From positions 9,691,826 to 9,755,825 of the forward strand of contig OU744453.1 in the NCBI GenBank assembly GCA_916610825.1: a stretch of 64,000 nucleotides of DNA, given 5' to 3'. Both the position numbers and the translations under genes were made by a program. Positions within the stretch are counted from its first letter, which is position 1, and the number at the start of each line of letters is the position of its first letter. Below, piece after piece: positions 12,670 through 25,778 of the stretch. The notes under the pieces were generated by a model. The model was given only the letters and a program-made list of their open reading frames with translations. It was not told the origin of the DNA and did not search any database. The stretch comes from Haliclystus octoradiatus (Eukaryota > Cnidaria > Staurozoa > Stauromedusae > Haliclystidae).

Positions 12670-13850
12670 GATTTAAGTAAATTTCTTATCCCTTACTAAC
12701 CTCTAACGAATAAACATATTAGGTAGTCCAATGACTTAGCAGTGTGATTAGTACTTGGTATTGATGGTGACAGGTATGCCTTTCTCAGTTTCCTAGTTTC
12801 CGCCAGTTATTGTTGGCTGCTGACTTACCACCAACCAACAACCAAAATGCCAAAAAATGTATTTATATATATAGAATGGATTTAATGTTGTGTGATGCAG
12901 ACAATGATTTTAATCAATGATAATCAGTTAGTTTTTAGTATTGATCAGGTAGGTACTACTGTCCAACAAACCAAGTGCTTACTGCAGATAGGAGAAAATC
13001 AATTGTGTCTGTTTGGAAACAACATGCATTGAAAGTCATAATTGGTCACAAGAGTGAAATTTTGCACAGAAGCTCTTAATAATGATAAGCACTGAATTGG
13101 ATATTGGTCTATCAAAAATTTGAACCGAACTAGCATGTGGGTGAAATTAACCATGCCACATTCTCAAGAAAAGAGTATGAATAGAGAATGCATAAGAGAA
13201 TTAATACTTGTGATTTACCATCAAGAGATCTTCAAATAGGTCTTTTATGGTAGAAATGTTATCAAAATGTGTAATATTCCAAACTAATTTTTTCAATCAT
13301 CATTCTAAAATATCACGAAGGTTTTCTGCGATCTGATTGGTCGAAAGAGCGTGCATGAAATCCTAGGGTAAAACATGGCTCCGAAAACCGGGAAAAACCG
13401 CAAGCTTCAAAAAGTATGATCTGTGATAAAATACAGAATTTATAACTTTTTGATACCAATCTAATAAATATCTCAATAATGGCTACGATTTACAAAACGA
13501 CATTTAGCTCAAGATGTTTTTATTTATCGAAAAGCGTGGTAAATGAGTTATTGGTCGTGTAACCATAGTGTAACATGCAAAACAAAAACATAGAATGAAA
13601 GACAATTATAGGCTATGCTGTTTCAAGGTAAACCTAAAATTTAAATAACAATTACTGCATTAATTTGCTTAAGAACTATTGTACCACTTATATTACAGAC
13701 GTTCTTGTATATGTCTTTCTTTATTCGACAAAATCTATCTTGTTGTGGGATTCTCTTCATGCTTGGTTTATGAATTGAAATTGAATTTTAAATTGTGAAT
13801 TCATGAATTGAAAATTCGCCGTCGAATAAGATTCCGACATTTGTTTTATT
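12670..13850. other. no gene recognised
   Basis: Non-coding AT-rich sequence. I see no protein similarity or strong repeat. Confidence 0.4.
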
Positions 13851-13854
13851 TTAG

Positions 13855-13928
13855 AAAAGGGTTACCACATGCTTGCAAATGTTTGTATTCATATTTACAA
13901 ACATGGCAAGTATGTGGTAACCCTTTAA
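13855..13928. repeat. long hairpin (about 30-bp arms)
   Basis: The left arm AAAGGGTTACCACATGC and on is mirrored by GTATGTGGTAACCCTTTAA around a loop of about 8 bases near 13890. Mismatches are few. It may be a foldback MITE remnant or an RNA hairpin. Confidence 0.6.
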
Positions 13929-14348
13929 TGAAGACCATCATATCTTAATTGATGACATACGCCGATGATCAATGAAAACTGAATTGTGAAAACCTATCTA
14001 TAATGACTTAAAAGATATATCTATTTATAATAGGGCATCGTGCGGCTATGAGCATTAAAGGCGAAAATCATTGGCCGCTGTGGCTAGTGAATTTCAAATA
14101 ATGCCTTTGTTCTGTTTTCACTGAGCTGGTGTAATCATCGGGCTGTAACCCCATTCACCATTTAAAAAGTAATGTAGACGGTGTCGCCCTACCGAAGGCA
14201 CACGTACCACTCTTCTATTTCGAGATAAGTGGCTTTTTTCGCCGAGAACAATAATTTTAAACGCTCTTTGTTGATCTCAGCCGCGACACTGCAGATCAAT
14301 GTCAACAGATTTCATGGCAGATACGTCTTGATTGTCAATGCGCAACGA

Positions 14349-14532
14349 TGCGCCGCAGCTAATCACAATGCAATTCGCTCTGGACCATTCCATCCGCCTT
14401 CCTCAGATGGTACTCATTTGATGTTTCAGATAAAGTCAAGGCTGAGTTGACCTTAGGGGGATTTGAACAACAGTCGATCAGATATGATCCGACCTGAAGT
14501 TCGGTTGCTCTGCCATCTGAGCTAACCCTCCT
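14349..14532 (-). mobile_element. tRNA-derived SINE, copy 1
   Basis: Read on the minus strand, the element starts with a tRNA-like head. The pol III A box (TAGCTCAGATGG) is at 14513-14524 and the B box (GTTCAAATCCC) at 14458-14468. A unique body follows, ending at GCGGCGCA. The same 184-bp unit recurs at 25251-25432 in the same orientation. The head does not fold into a proper cloverleaf (anticodon arm mismatched, extra bases before the T arm), so it is a SINE rather than a tRNA gene. Confidence 0.8.
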
Positions 14533-14825
14533 ATCTAATTCTCCTATCTACCATTTGATAAATTATACATAGCTTACCCTCTCTTCTGATACGAGGTGAA
14601 TCCGTTAGTAGAGATATATCGCTTGGTTTTGATGATATATTTGATTGTGTCAGTGAAACATCTTGGATTGGGGATGATTGAGGATGACTGTCTACTGATG
14701 GTTCCCTATCAAATACATGCATAACATTATGAAATGCATCCTTAATATCAAATTACTTCATGTGCGGTAGAGATCCTGCTTTCTATTTACAATCATATTT
14801 ACTAAATGTTGGAATCTCTTTGATT

Positions 14826-14853
14826 AAATTAAATTAAATTAAATTAAATTAAT
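14826..14853. repeat. (ATTAA)n microsatellite
   Basis: About five head-to-tail copies of the pentamer. Confidence 0.8.
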
Positions 14854-15321
14854 CACCTTTTATTTTATGTAAAGCCCATGAGATTTTGATACTTAGTAAA
14901 TATGGTTGTGAATAGAATACCGGTACAGGGGATATTTCATACTTGAAAGAGTACAAATTATTTTCTCAGTGTTTCAACTTTTTTGCCAGACAAGAGGGAA
15001 ATTGTGATTGGAAGCAACAATTTACTCACAAATGAGAAAAATAATGTGGGGCATTTGATTGGGTGTATTGTTTTCTTCGTGTGTAAGATAGTGATATGCG
15101 TCACTGATTAGCTTAATTATAAAACAAATGAAAAATATTGCGGCAAGCAAAAATGGGAAATCTTGCTGGGTAATAAATCAAATTCCAACATGCCTGTATT
15201 AGGGTATATTGGTAAAATAACAATTGCTAAATCAATTATCATCATAATCGTCATAATATACAATCAACATGAGTGCTTCTCAAGGATACATTATAAAGTC
15301 GGACAGCTTTGGACATCCTTA

Positions 15322-15903
15322 AAGTGTTGTGAGAATTACTTGAAAAGGTAATTAATTTGATTACAAATTACCTTTGATGAAAATTCAAAAAATTACATTG
15401 CTAATTACTTTTCCTCCGGAAAAAGTAATTAATTACAAATTACTAACTACTTCCAAGAAAAAGTAATTAATTACTAATTACTTTGCTACTTTTTGAATAT
15501 TTATCAAAAGATTTCTGTACTTAAAGCTTCAAAACTATATATATATTTTAGGCTGGACAGGAAGCGTTTATTATGATATGTTTACTGTCTGTAACTGAAC
15601 CATAGTTAAACAACATTGCAGTAAGAAAGAATCACTAGCTTGAACTAAAAATACATTCGTAAGTCAAAAATACTTGCGTGTTTTTCTCATCAACTTTAAA
15701 TGTGTTGACATTTTCATATTCGAACAATAGAAGTGTCAAATGGCATGATGAATTGTTTGGTAAAGTAAACGGAAAGTAATGTCAATTACCTTATTGCTGC
15801 AAATACTCGTTACTTAAAAGAGTAATAATTACTATAAAAGTTACTTCAAAAGTAACGAGTACCAAGTAACGTGTTAATTTTGTAACGAGTACCCACAACA
15901 CTG
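15322..15903. mobile_element. hAT-type MITE with 8-bp target duplication
   Basis: The right end, read inward, is CAGTGTTGTGGGTAC; the left end is AAGTGTTGTGAGAAT, so the termini are inverted repeats of hAT type. Flanks are CATCCTTA (15314-15321) and CCTCCTTA (15904-15911), an 8-bp duplication with one mismatch. The interior is made of repeated AGTAATTA / AGTAACGAG motifs near both ends, as expected for transposase binding sites. It has no coding capacity. Confidence 0.8.
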
Positions 15904-16358
15904 CCTCCTTAATTATAAACAGTAGATTGGTCCAATTGTGCACACCAGCATTTTGAAATGATTGGCGATATATTGTAGGAAAGAGATATTGTGAGGGAGG
16001 ACATAAGTAGTTGTTAGAAAACTTTGGAAGAAAAGTAGCTAAATTGAATGTAATTCTACAGTGTAAATCACTTGAGTGCAAGACAAAATTGTCAACGATT
16101 TTCATTGCAGTTATCAGAAATTGTTTAACAAAGACATGACTACAAAAATATATAGTCAATCGAGTTTTAAAGACAGGTTGCATTTAAGTGGGAATCTTAC
16201 TTATTCGAATGGCAATTAAGAGGGTTCCACTCTATGAGTAAATATTAGTTGATGCAATGATATTTTGTCTAAACAGAAACCCACCAAGCTGATTTTGCAT
16301 ATGAGAGATAAAAGTGCGATAGTTACAATGAAGCTCTGTCTTCATTCCTCTGTTCTGC

Positions 16359-16361
<3 letters not shown>

Positions 16362-16394
<33 letters not shown>
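16362..16394. repeat. (ATC)n microsatellite
   Basis: About eleven triplets in a row. Confidence 0.85.
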
Positions 16395-18500
16395 TTATTC
16401 AGGACATGATAAGTTCACATAGAGCTTTTTCACAGGAGATTTCTTCTATGGAGGTGATCTAGAGGTGCAGTTTTACTGTTATAACAGCACGGTACAACAG
16501 CACAGTAGTCAAAGCGTTGCAAAACAATGATGTTATCAATAATTCCAGCTGCTTTTTGGGGTGTAAAGTACCTCACACATCTCAATATGCCCAAGCTTAT
16601 CTTTATACATTTACTTGTTCATTTCTACAATGTGTTTTTCCAAAGATAATGTATTGGTTCTTTCTTAGTTTGTATTCACACAGCCATGCAAGTATTTTCA
16701 TTCAGATCTGATAGCAAAGTTCCATCCCCGTCTTTCAAATCATTACAGGCTACGCATACACAAGAGAATCGTCTGCATATACATTTATCTTATAGTTATT
16801 TACACAGTCGCAAATACCACACTATATAAACATAGAACAAATGTGTATAACATGACACTCATAATGTTGAAAATACACATTTAAATACTGTGTTAGAAAA
16901 TACCTTTTTTGAATGGCCAAGATAACAGGAGGCGTAGCTGAATTGCTATCTTCATTCTAAAATTGAAAGAAAAATTAATGAGACGAATGCTGAAATGCTT
17001 TGATTTTTAAACAATCGCTGATGTTCAGATAAAATCAATACCACTTGACATATGGGGTTTTTGTGAAAAGCTACCTGAGATATTCACATGTAACCGTGAA
17101 GTGTGTGTATGAAATGTGCGAGGGCATCTTCAAAAGCTTCATTGCGCCGACACTTAGCATGTATATATAGCATTGAGTCCAGCTATTTGGGACATTGATG
17201 AGGTAGTAGTTCAGAAATAAAGGACTTATATCAAACAATATAACTCCTCGGTGACAACAATTTGATATATTTTTGTCATGATGAAAATAGCCACTGTGAC
17301 AAAGAGTTCATTAGTTCATGAATCACATAAACATTTCATGAACAATTGATCATATCGGACTTTTCATGAAATGTTTGAAGAAATGGTAACTTAACATTAA
17401 TGAATTAACTAACTGTCTTCCACAGGGGGTAGATTATATTGGAAGGCTAATCTATAATTTGATCTGCAAATTCATTCTTGATATAATTGCTATCATATGG
17501 ATGCTTTTGGTCAGGGTCCGTGAAAAAGGTTCTACCATCCGGAATATCAAGATATTCCTAACATTTTCTTCTGAACCTTGCCTCATGGCCCCGGCTTCAT
17601 TAAATTACTTTTTGTGGAATCCAAGGGGGACATCACTGGGCAGATACTTCAACTTTTGCTTCATAAACCAAATTTGAAATAGATAGAAATACGGAATTAC
17701 CATGGAATTGTTCATTTCCAGTTCCAAAGTCTTACAATTGACAAAAGATAGTAAAATCCAATTTACATTACAAGCAAAATATTGGGATTTAGCTTTGGAA
17801 TCGAAAGAGTTTTGTCAACGTCAGTATGTCTATAGAAATCCTACTTAACTTGTTTTAAAAAAATTGCAAACTTCTGATTTTTAGTAAATTTAGCTCAGAC
17901 TTCTGGGATCCTAGATCCAGGAATCCGACTTATCTCGTACACTGCTTTTGGTTGAATATTGAGGGAAGCAAGGATTTGGATCTTCCCAAAGTGTCTTCCG
18001 GTTTAAAAATGTAGCTGATTTGCAGAAAGTGTTAGTGTGGAGTATTCACGCTTTACACCAGAGCATCAACACCCAGGACCAATTATAACAAACACAAAGA
18101 GATGTTGGCTTCTACATGTAGAGTATTCCATCCTCAATTTAATTAGCTACCTTCTCAGCTCCTTGTTTGGTAAGTATAAACGGCGTTTTAGAAAGGGTTT
18201 GACCACTAACAACAGACGTGGATGGTGAATACATTCTGTCCTGGAAATATAAACAAACAAATTAAAGGTGGTGCAAGGAAATGAGATGTCTTTTAATTTG
18301 GATAATGAAACATAAAGTGTCTCTAAACATTTTATGTTGAAAAAAGATAAACTGTAGATTACAGTCAATGCCAATAACAATAGACACTTTCAAGGTTTCT
18401 TCAGCCATGTCATAGGGGGTGGGAAAGCATTGGGTTCTAGTGCGCGGTCAGACATATGCATGCTGCTAGTTTATTGCTATTTGTTCTTTGATTTTCACAT
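16395..18500. other. no gene recognised
   Basis: AT-rich sequence with short open stretches only. No domain or splice pattern that I can support. Confidence 0.4.
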
Positions 18501-18515
18501 TTTATTTTAATTATT

Positions 18516-19198
18516 ATGGAGAGTAAGCAGTCCAAAGAAATTTTGAGCTATGATGATATTGTTAGCTGGACAGTTTTCTCGTTAGAAGATTTTCTAGCTC
18601 TGAGTGGATTAAACCAAACGGGTAAAATGGCAGAACTTATAGCGAAAGCCTTTGTTGCTTACGGATTCGACGCATCTATAAAATTCACTCAGGAGCAAAT
18701 ATACATCAAGGTGATGGAAGAATATCAAAGAACATTCGTTAAATATGATATTAAAACTGATCCAAACACAATTGTAGATAATTTATGGATTGATAACGTG
18801 ACTCAACGGCCAGACATTGATGATTGAAAGTGAAGGCTGTTGACGTCGAAAATATAGGCAAATATAAAGACCAAAAGGCATATTTATATTTGATGAGCAA
18901 ATTTGTAGATTGTTTATATTTATCTAAATGCATTGCAAATTCTTCCATTCTTTTCATTAAGGGGAAAGTATGTGCTTTACAGCGAATAGGAGATGACCCT
19001 CATAATGCTTGGATTTGTATGAAAGGCAAAGAAAACTGCTCCATATTAACGTCATGGTGTACTTGTATTGCTTGCACCGGTGAAGTATGCAATCATGTTA
19101 TTACCCTTCTCTACAAAATTAATATTGTAAAAAATGTATTTTCCCAGCCTGCACAAGCATTCCTCAAGGCTGGAATCAAGGAACCAGGAAAGAGTTAA
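18516..19198 (+). pseudogene. SAP + SWIM zinc-finger protein, N-terminal part, one frameshift
   Basis: The ATG at 18516 opens a 103-codon frame with a SAP-like DNA-binding helix pair (about residues 18-50: WTVFSLEDFLALSGLNQTGK). A single-base shift at about 18824 continues the same protein: NIGKYKDQKAYLYL, then a SWIM finger CTCIACTGEVCNHVITLLYK at about 19057-19120. It ends at 19198 without the YqaJ nuclease that normally follows in this family. Apart from the one shift it is well preserved, so it is younger than the copy at 8.5 kb. The cellular role of the family is unknown to me; a link to mobile elements is suspected. Confidence 0.7.
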
Positions 19199-20900
19199 AT
19201 AACCAGGAGGAACAAACAAAGGCTGAACATTTTAGAGGCTATTTCAGTTTATCTATGTACTGTGAATGTTTTACAAAAGGCATCATCTGAGTGCTGTTAT
19301 TTACAGCCGTAATACTGCCAAATTAATTTCATCAACATGAATTAAATTCACAAATAAAACATTATCTATTGAGTTTTTCTTCTGGCTCTGTGTATTTTTT
19401 ATGTAATAAACATGTACAAACTCCAACAGCATATCGTCCAATAGCCTCTTCTTGATTTAAATTTTCATAAATTTTAACGCTCAATTTTTATCATTGATAC
19501 TAACCATTTTCACTTATCTCTTTCCTAAAAATCTATATTTATTGTGTAATACTTTTGCTAACTATATACCAAAGAACATTATATATTCATAATATTCCAT
19601 TTGTACTTACAAAGACTGCTACGTGTGTTGTTAATTATATTACCTTTTATTTAACTAATCAATGCTGTTAGCCGGTATATATTTTTATCATGTAGCTGGA
19701 ATAAACTTCTATTCTATTCTAATCTAACCTTTGTACCAAATTGAATAACTCATCTGAAGTTATTTGTAACAAAATTGTTGGCAGCAATTACCACAGCAGA
19801 TTTCAAATAATGCTTTTATCTTGCTTTCAAATTGTTCCTATTTTGAACCAATTCTTAATCTGAACGATTACAAAAACATGCAATGAAATTCAGAATTGCA
19901 GTATACAGTCATTAACCATGAATATAGCTTCATTGATATTAGCTTTAAAAACAGGTGACTCTGCTTGACCTGACAAACATAATTGAATTTTGAAGTCTTT
20001 AGAGTGCTACTATATTGGAAATGCAAACTGAATATTTTCAAATTTTAGTTCCTTGATACACTGAATAAAATTGAGTCGCAATATAAATTCAATTAAATAG
20101 TCAATCAGATTGAGATAATTTTTAAAAGAAATTGACTGATCTGATTCTTTTCTTTTATGTTGTATTTACGTAAACATTAAAATGCTACTGATGAGGACAG
20201 CAGTGACGAGAATGAACCAGGAGCTACCGTCACTTTGGTGAGTTAAGTGGAAGTACATGACCTTGAGAAATGCCCAATTCAAGTAAAGCTAGACTTGGGC
20301 GAGGACGCAACACAAAGGATTCTGAGGATAGTTTGGGATATCAAAAACGATACTTTAACATTTGAAATCCCATCTTAATGCAAATTTGCAAAAAAAAAGG
20401 GAAATTTTATCTTTTATCAGCTTCATGTTTTTGCCTGATGGTTTTTTTGCATCAATTTATTTAGTACCAAAATTAATTATGCGATCTTAATTACAAGGAG
20501 CATTTTGGATCTCCTTTTAGAAAACACACCAGAATCATTAGGCTTTACTGACTGCTGAAATGCAAAGGCAGTGGTCTATCAGGATTCATATTGAAAATAT
20601 AACAAGGGATATGAAGAACGTCAGCGATTCAATGAAAAAAAACTTAACTACCACCCTTTTCTAATTTATTTCGAAATTAAACTACCAATCTTTAAAGACA
20701 CAAAATGATTACTTAAATACTTAAAATTTCTTTACTCAATTTCATTTTTACTTTAATTTCGTATAATTATATTATAATTTGATTAGAAGCTTCTTCTTGA
20801 AACATTTTAAAGCAAAAAGTCCATGGCAACAGTTTCTCATTTTATTAGTAATCTCATTAGTATTCGTCATCTTCTGCCATTGGACGACATGTAAAAGAGC
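19199..20900. other. no gene recognised
   Basis: Very AT-rich with polyA/T runs. No supported feature. Confidence 0.4.
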
Positions 20901-20911
20901 ATCAGCAAACA

Positions 20912-21240
20912 ATGGACGATGTTATTAATCAATTTAGCGTTTTAAGACACTGCAATTCAAAATGGGATTGTTTAATTTATGAAATGCTGTTTATTGAGGA
21001 CCTAAAACTAAACTTAAACTCCCAAGCGGATTCAATCCGCTCAATGTTGTTTCAATTGGTAAAATATAAATTCTTAATATGCAAATTACTAAATCTATTT
21101 CATTTTAAAATTTATATACTATGTAAATTACAAAATCTATTGAATTAAACCTATATATTTATTTACAATTTAAAATTTTATTCTCTTGAAAATGGCTAGA
21201 GACATTAGCCGAAACGATGTTGAGATTACTAATAAAATTG
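20912..21240 (+). mobile_element. Penelope-like element, GIY-YIG tail fragment
   Basis: The frame starts with FSVLRHCNSKWDCLIYEM followed by LNLNSQADSIRSMLF. From memory this matches the end of the GIY-YIG nuclease that closes Penelope-type polyproteins. Downstream (21185-21215) lies TTGAAAA, a 6-bp stem built on GGCTA/TAGCC, and CGAAAC, resembling the hammerhead-like motif at Penelope ends with the first core base changed. Only the 3' end is present. Confidence 0.5.
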
Positions 21241-21798
21241 AGAAACTGTTGCCATTGACTTTTGCTTTAAAATAGATTATTATTATTCTTTGTATATTCT
21301 CAATACCCTAATTGAAGTTGTCTATTCAAAATCCTTTGCCATTTTCAAGAGCAAATTATCAAACACAGATTTAAATTTTTTGTAGATATACATCGAACAT
21401 ACACTGAATATTAATTTAGCATATTTCTTAATATTCCGGTTATATACATACTGGTATATACATATAGGCAGTACATTAGAGTTACTGGTAACTGATGTAA
21501 TCAACAACGGACATTAACCAACAACTAAGCTTTATATTCAATCAATCCAAGACAAATTAATGATAAAAGAGTAAGAAAGTTATGTATTGAACATGAAAAT
21601 GAAGTATATGAGCTGATCAACAATCAATACTTAGAACTGAAGGTCACAAACACTCCATTAGAGAATCTAGTAGAACAGATAAGTGAAAAACATCAACATA
21701 AAAATCTACAAATAAATTAGAAATTCAATTAAATTGCATTAAAGTGATTACACTTTGACAAGAAATTCTCATACGCCTTTTGAAAGTCAATAAAAATT

Positions 21799-24262
21799 TG
21801 TATTGATTGAGAGGTACTTAATTTCGACTTCATTATACTGAGTAGCGACAAAAAAAACACACGATAATCTGAAAAGGTTTCGATTTATTCCAAAATCATT
21901 GTCAGGTAAGTAAAATATTGATCATGTTAATTACTTTTTAACTATAAATACCTGTTCTCTCTCTCTCTCTCTTTTACTTGCCTGACAATGATTTTGGAAT
22001 AAATCGAAACCGTTGCAGATTATTGTGTGTTTTATTCGTCGCTATTCAGTATAATGAAGTCGAAATTAAGTACCTCTCAATCAATACAATCATCAACCGT
22101 GACTACAAGTTCCGCCATTCCAATTGATTTGGAATGCAAACTAATTTTAATTCACTACCTTGGAGAGATATGAACCTTATTGTTATGTGTTGCTTAAGTT
22201 TAATGGGATTTTGTATCAAAAAGCTAAAGGGAGAGCGAGATTTGCAAAATAGACATTTACATGGCAATACTAATATAAGCAATTTATGATGTTGTTTTCA
22301 TGCTTTAAAGTTGGTAACAATACGTGTGATTGCTGGATTGCAGTTATGTCGGCCATGCAGGTCGGCAATTTTCTGTTATCGCCCTGCTGAACAGCAAAGA
22401 AATTTCAAATAATCAAGATAGCCGTGGTAATGTCCTCTGTATAACTCTGGATTGTCTGTTGTCAATCTTGATCAATGTTCCATTAGTATTTGTAATTATG
22501 TTTTGTATTGCATCAATGGAATATATAATATGGTACAATAAGTAGATACAAGAATGAACTTAAAGATTGAGAGTGAGACCAAGTTTACTTGTTTTCATGC
22601 CTTAACGTTGATAATATTTTGTGTGACTGTTGGATTTCAGTTATGTCGGCCACTCAGGTCGGCAATATTTTCATTATCAACACCTGCTGGAAAAAAATTA
22701 AAATATCTGTGACTATTCTGATGAGCATTTTACTTTCTATGCTTTGTTTCATTGTTTTCATTGTTTCATAGTATAACAGTAATTATTATTTCATATTTGT
22801 GTTGTTTTAAAGCAGGGGTTCCTCAGGGTAGCGTCCTTGGGCCTCTTCTCTTCCTCATTTATATGTCACCCTTGGGAGAGATCATAAGAAAGCATGGAAT
22901 AAGCTACCATATGTATGCTGATGATATACAATTGTATGTAAACTTCAAGTCATCATCGCTAACTGAAATGAATGCTGCACGCTTGCGTATTGAAAATTGT
23001 GTGCAGGATATTGATGCCTGGATGTCGTGGAATGATCTAAAGCTTAACATGAAAAAAACGGAATTACTTGTGATAAATGCACAAAATCGCTGCAAGCACA
23101 ACTCACAAGCTATACACAGCATAACCTTGCAAGACAATATTATTCATACGAAGCCCAATGCAAAGAATATTGGTGTTATTTTTGACTCGTCGATGTCAAT
23201 GGAAAACCATATTATTAAAACCTGTAAAACGTGTTATTATCATCTACGAAATATAGGTAAAATAAAGAGATATCTTACAAAGAAGGCAACAGAAACAATT
23301 GTACATTCATTAATAACATAACGACTGGATTTCTGTAATGCTTTGTTATATGGCATTAACAAAAGATATATTGAGAAGCTGCAAAGAGTGCAAAATACAG
23401 CAGCCAGAATTATAACTCAAACACTTCGAAATATGAACATATAACATCAATACTATTCGCTCTGCATTGGTTGCCGATCGAGCAAAGAATAATTTTTAAA
23501 ATATTACTTTTAGTTCACAAGTCATTAAATGGCTTTTCACCTTGTTATTTATCTGACCTTTTAACATTATATCAGCCAAACAGAATCCTGAGATCAATGG
23601 ACAAAAAACAACTAAGAAAATATGTTTATAGACTAGAAAGATGTGGAGGTAGGGCGTTCAGACATGCTGCCCCTATGCTATGGAACACGTATGTAGATAC
23701 AACAATATCTGATGCTTCCACAGACATTTTTAAAACATCAATGAAAACTATTTTATTTAAGGCAGCTTTCAAATGCTAAGTTTTTAACAGCTTATACGAA
23801 AAAATTTTATCTGCTTTTAATCATTAATTTATACATAAATTTATTGCTTTTAATTTAATTCTTATTATGCGTCAATCACATTTATATATATTATACAATT
23901 TTATTATATTTTATACAATTTTATCGCAAGTGTAAAGCTATTGAGCAATTATGGAAATAGCGCTTAATAAATAAATAAATTATTATTATTATTATTATTA
24001 TATTTGTGTTGTATTGTAACCGTAATTAGTTCTGCTATAGACCATCTTTTCCGTCATAATGTTTCATGTATTGTTTAGCGTGTTATAGTCGTACAGAGCC
24101 CCCAATTTCAATAGATTAGGTAAATTACTTTTTAATTATAAATATGATGTAAAACCTGTTCTCTCTCTTTTATTTGCCTGACAATGATTTTGGAATAAAT
24201 CAAAACCGTTGCAAATTATTGTGCGTTTTATTTGTCGCTACTCAGTATAATGAAATAAAAAT
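21799..24262. mobile_element. long-inverted-repeat element with nested LINE, copy A
   Basis: 21799-21915 and about 21974-22088 are inverted repeats of about 115 bp around a CT-rich loop. A third copy of this end (GCCTGACAATGATTTTGG through GTCGCTACTCAGTATAATG) sits at about 24170-24252. In between, two tandem blocks about 296 bp apart carry ATGTCGGCCA(t/c)(g/t)CAGGTCGGCAAT (22346 and 22642), the motif also found in the element at 41-42.5 kb. A LINE is inserted at 22806. Together these define one family with long terminal inverted repeats. Confidence 0.6.
22806..23999 (+). mobile_element. 5'-truncated CR1/L2-type LINE with 13-bp target duplication
   Basis: ATATTTGTGTTGT flanks both sides (22793-22805 and 24000-24012). 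The insert starts inside the reverse transcriptase: [18 protein letters not shown], then [12 protein letters not shown], the catalytic YADD, then the C-terminal thumb (LHWLPIEQRIIFKILLLVHK, GGRAFRHAAPMLWN) ending at 23779. One stop at about 23320 and a frame change near 23440 break it. The 3' end has the family's AAAGC...GCGCT stem and an ATT-repeat tail (23980-23999). It is inserted into the long-inverted-repeat element. Confidence 0.85.
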
Positions 24263-25250
24263 TTGGGAGCATTAAATAATTACAAAAAAAAGAGAACAAG
24301 TGAGAAAGATGAATCGGAGGTTGATCTACTAGAAATAAACCACACATCTACATCATCAAAATCATCTTCCTTCGCTTATTCCCAACATCTTACATAGAAA
24401 TGCCATCACGCAATTCAGAACCAGCTGTCAGCTGTCACACATTTTGCTCAAAAGAGAATATTGCTTGGTGAGAATATTGCTTAACGGGACGGATTACACT
24501 AAAGTTGGTGGCTTTTTTCTAAACTGCAGGACGACCCAGAAATTTCGAAGATATCAACTGATATCAAAATCAAAGAGAAGAAAAGAAAAGACCCTTAGCT
24601 TTCGTTACCAGAGCTGTGATGTCAAAATTGTTTAAATGTGTAATGTTTGGAAAAGGTAGACCGTGTAAGCATTATTTCCTGAAACTATTACAGATACATG
24701 ATGGCCCAAAAGGCTCAGTACAGACAAAAACTATTTTCACAAAATAAAAAGACATGCCCCGCAAACAAACAAAAAGCTAACAAAAATATTGAACAGTTCC
24801 AAACAAAATAAAAATTAATTGTCAACAGCAACTGAACAACATTAACACAAACCAAAAAGCATCAGCAAGCAAAAAGAGGAAGATTAAGGACTAGTTCTTA
24901 TTAACCAGCGTTCAGTGCCAAAGTCCTGCATCATGTTTTCATTTTACTGTGTTGTTCGCCGTGTTTTGTTGCCAGTCCAGAGTTAAAGTTATAAATGTAT
25001 TAGCAAAAGAAAGTTCTGCTTCAAATGCAGATTAGTACTTAATTAAGCAGAAGCGATGATTAGAATTCCGATACTTATTGATTTACGGATTTTAATGTCA
25101 GAAACAACTTGAAAGACTATCAAAAATTGATCCAAAAGGAAAGAAGATGATATTTCTTGAGTATAAAACAAATAGGATGATATATATTAATGCTAATTTT
25201 ACAATAAAATCATATTTATAAATTCAGTACTATCAAATTTTCTAAAATTG
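24263..25250. other. no gene recognised
   Basis: A-rich non-coding DNA. No supported feature. Confidence 0.4.
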
Positions 25251-25432
25251 TGCGCCGCAGCTAATCACATTGCAATTCACTCTGGACCATTCCACCCCCA
25301 TCCTTGGATGGCACTCAATGATGTTTTAGATAAAGTCAAGGCTGAGTTGACCTTCGTGGGATTTGGATCACAGTCGATCAGATAGGTATGATCAGATCTG
25401 AAGTTCGGTTGCTCTGCCATCTGACCTAATCC
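25251..25432 (-). mobile_element. tRNA-derived SINE, copy 2
   Basis: Same unit and orientation as 14349-14532, about 85-90% identical by eye. The A box side is decayed (ACCTAATCC at the head) and the B box has changed bases, so it is an older or faster-decayed copy. Confidence 0.75.
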
Positions 25433-25778
25433 ACACACTAAAAGAGGCACGGGCAATCATTGATGTAGTAATAATACTTCAAAGAATTGATGATGCTTTA
25501 ATAACAGAATTTTGGAAAATCAGATAGATTGACAGGGATGAAGGAGAAACAAATTAAACTTTTCTAAACACCATAAGGATCTATATCCAATATTTAAAAC
25601 ATTTGGGAACCGCAAGTAAAGTAGATGATAAGAATTACATAAGAGACATTCACAAGAAAACTATTATATTAGAATAGGCTATTACAAATAGACTCAATGA
25701 ATACACTATTTACTAATTGTAAATAGTTAACAGTTGATCGTTCTATTAACAGGCACATTTCTGAATTTACAGTTCTAT

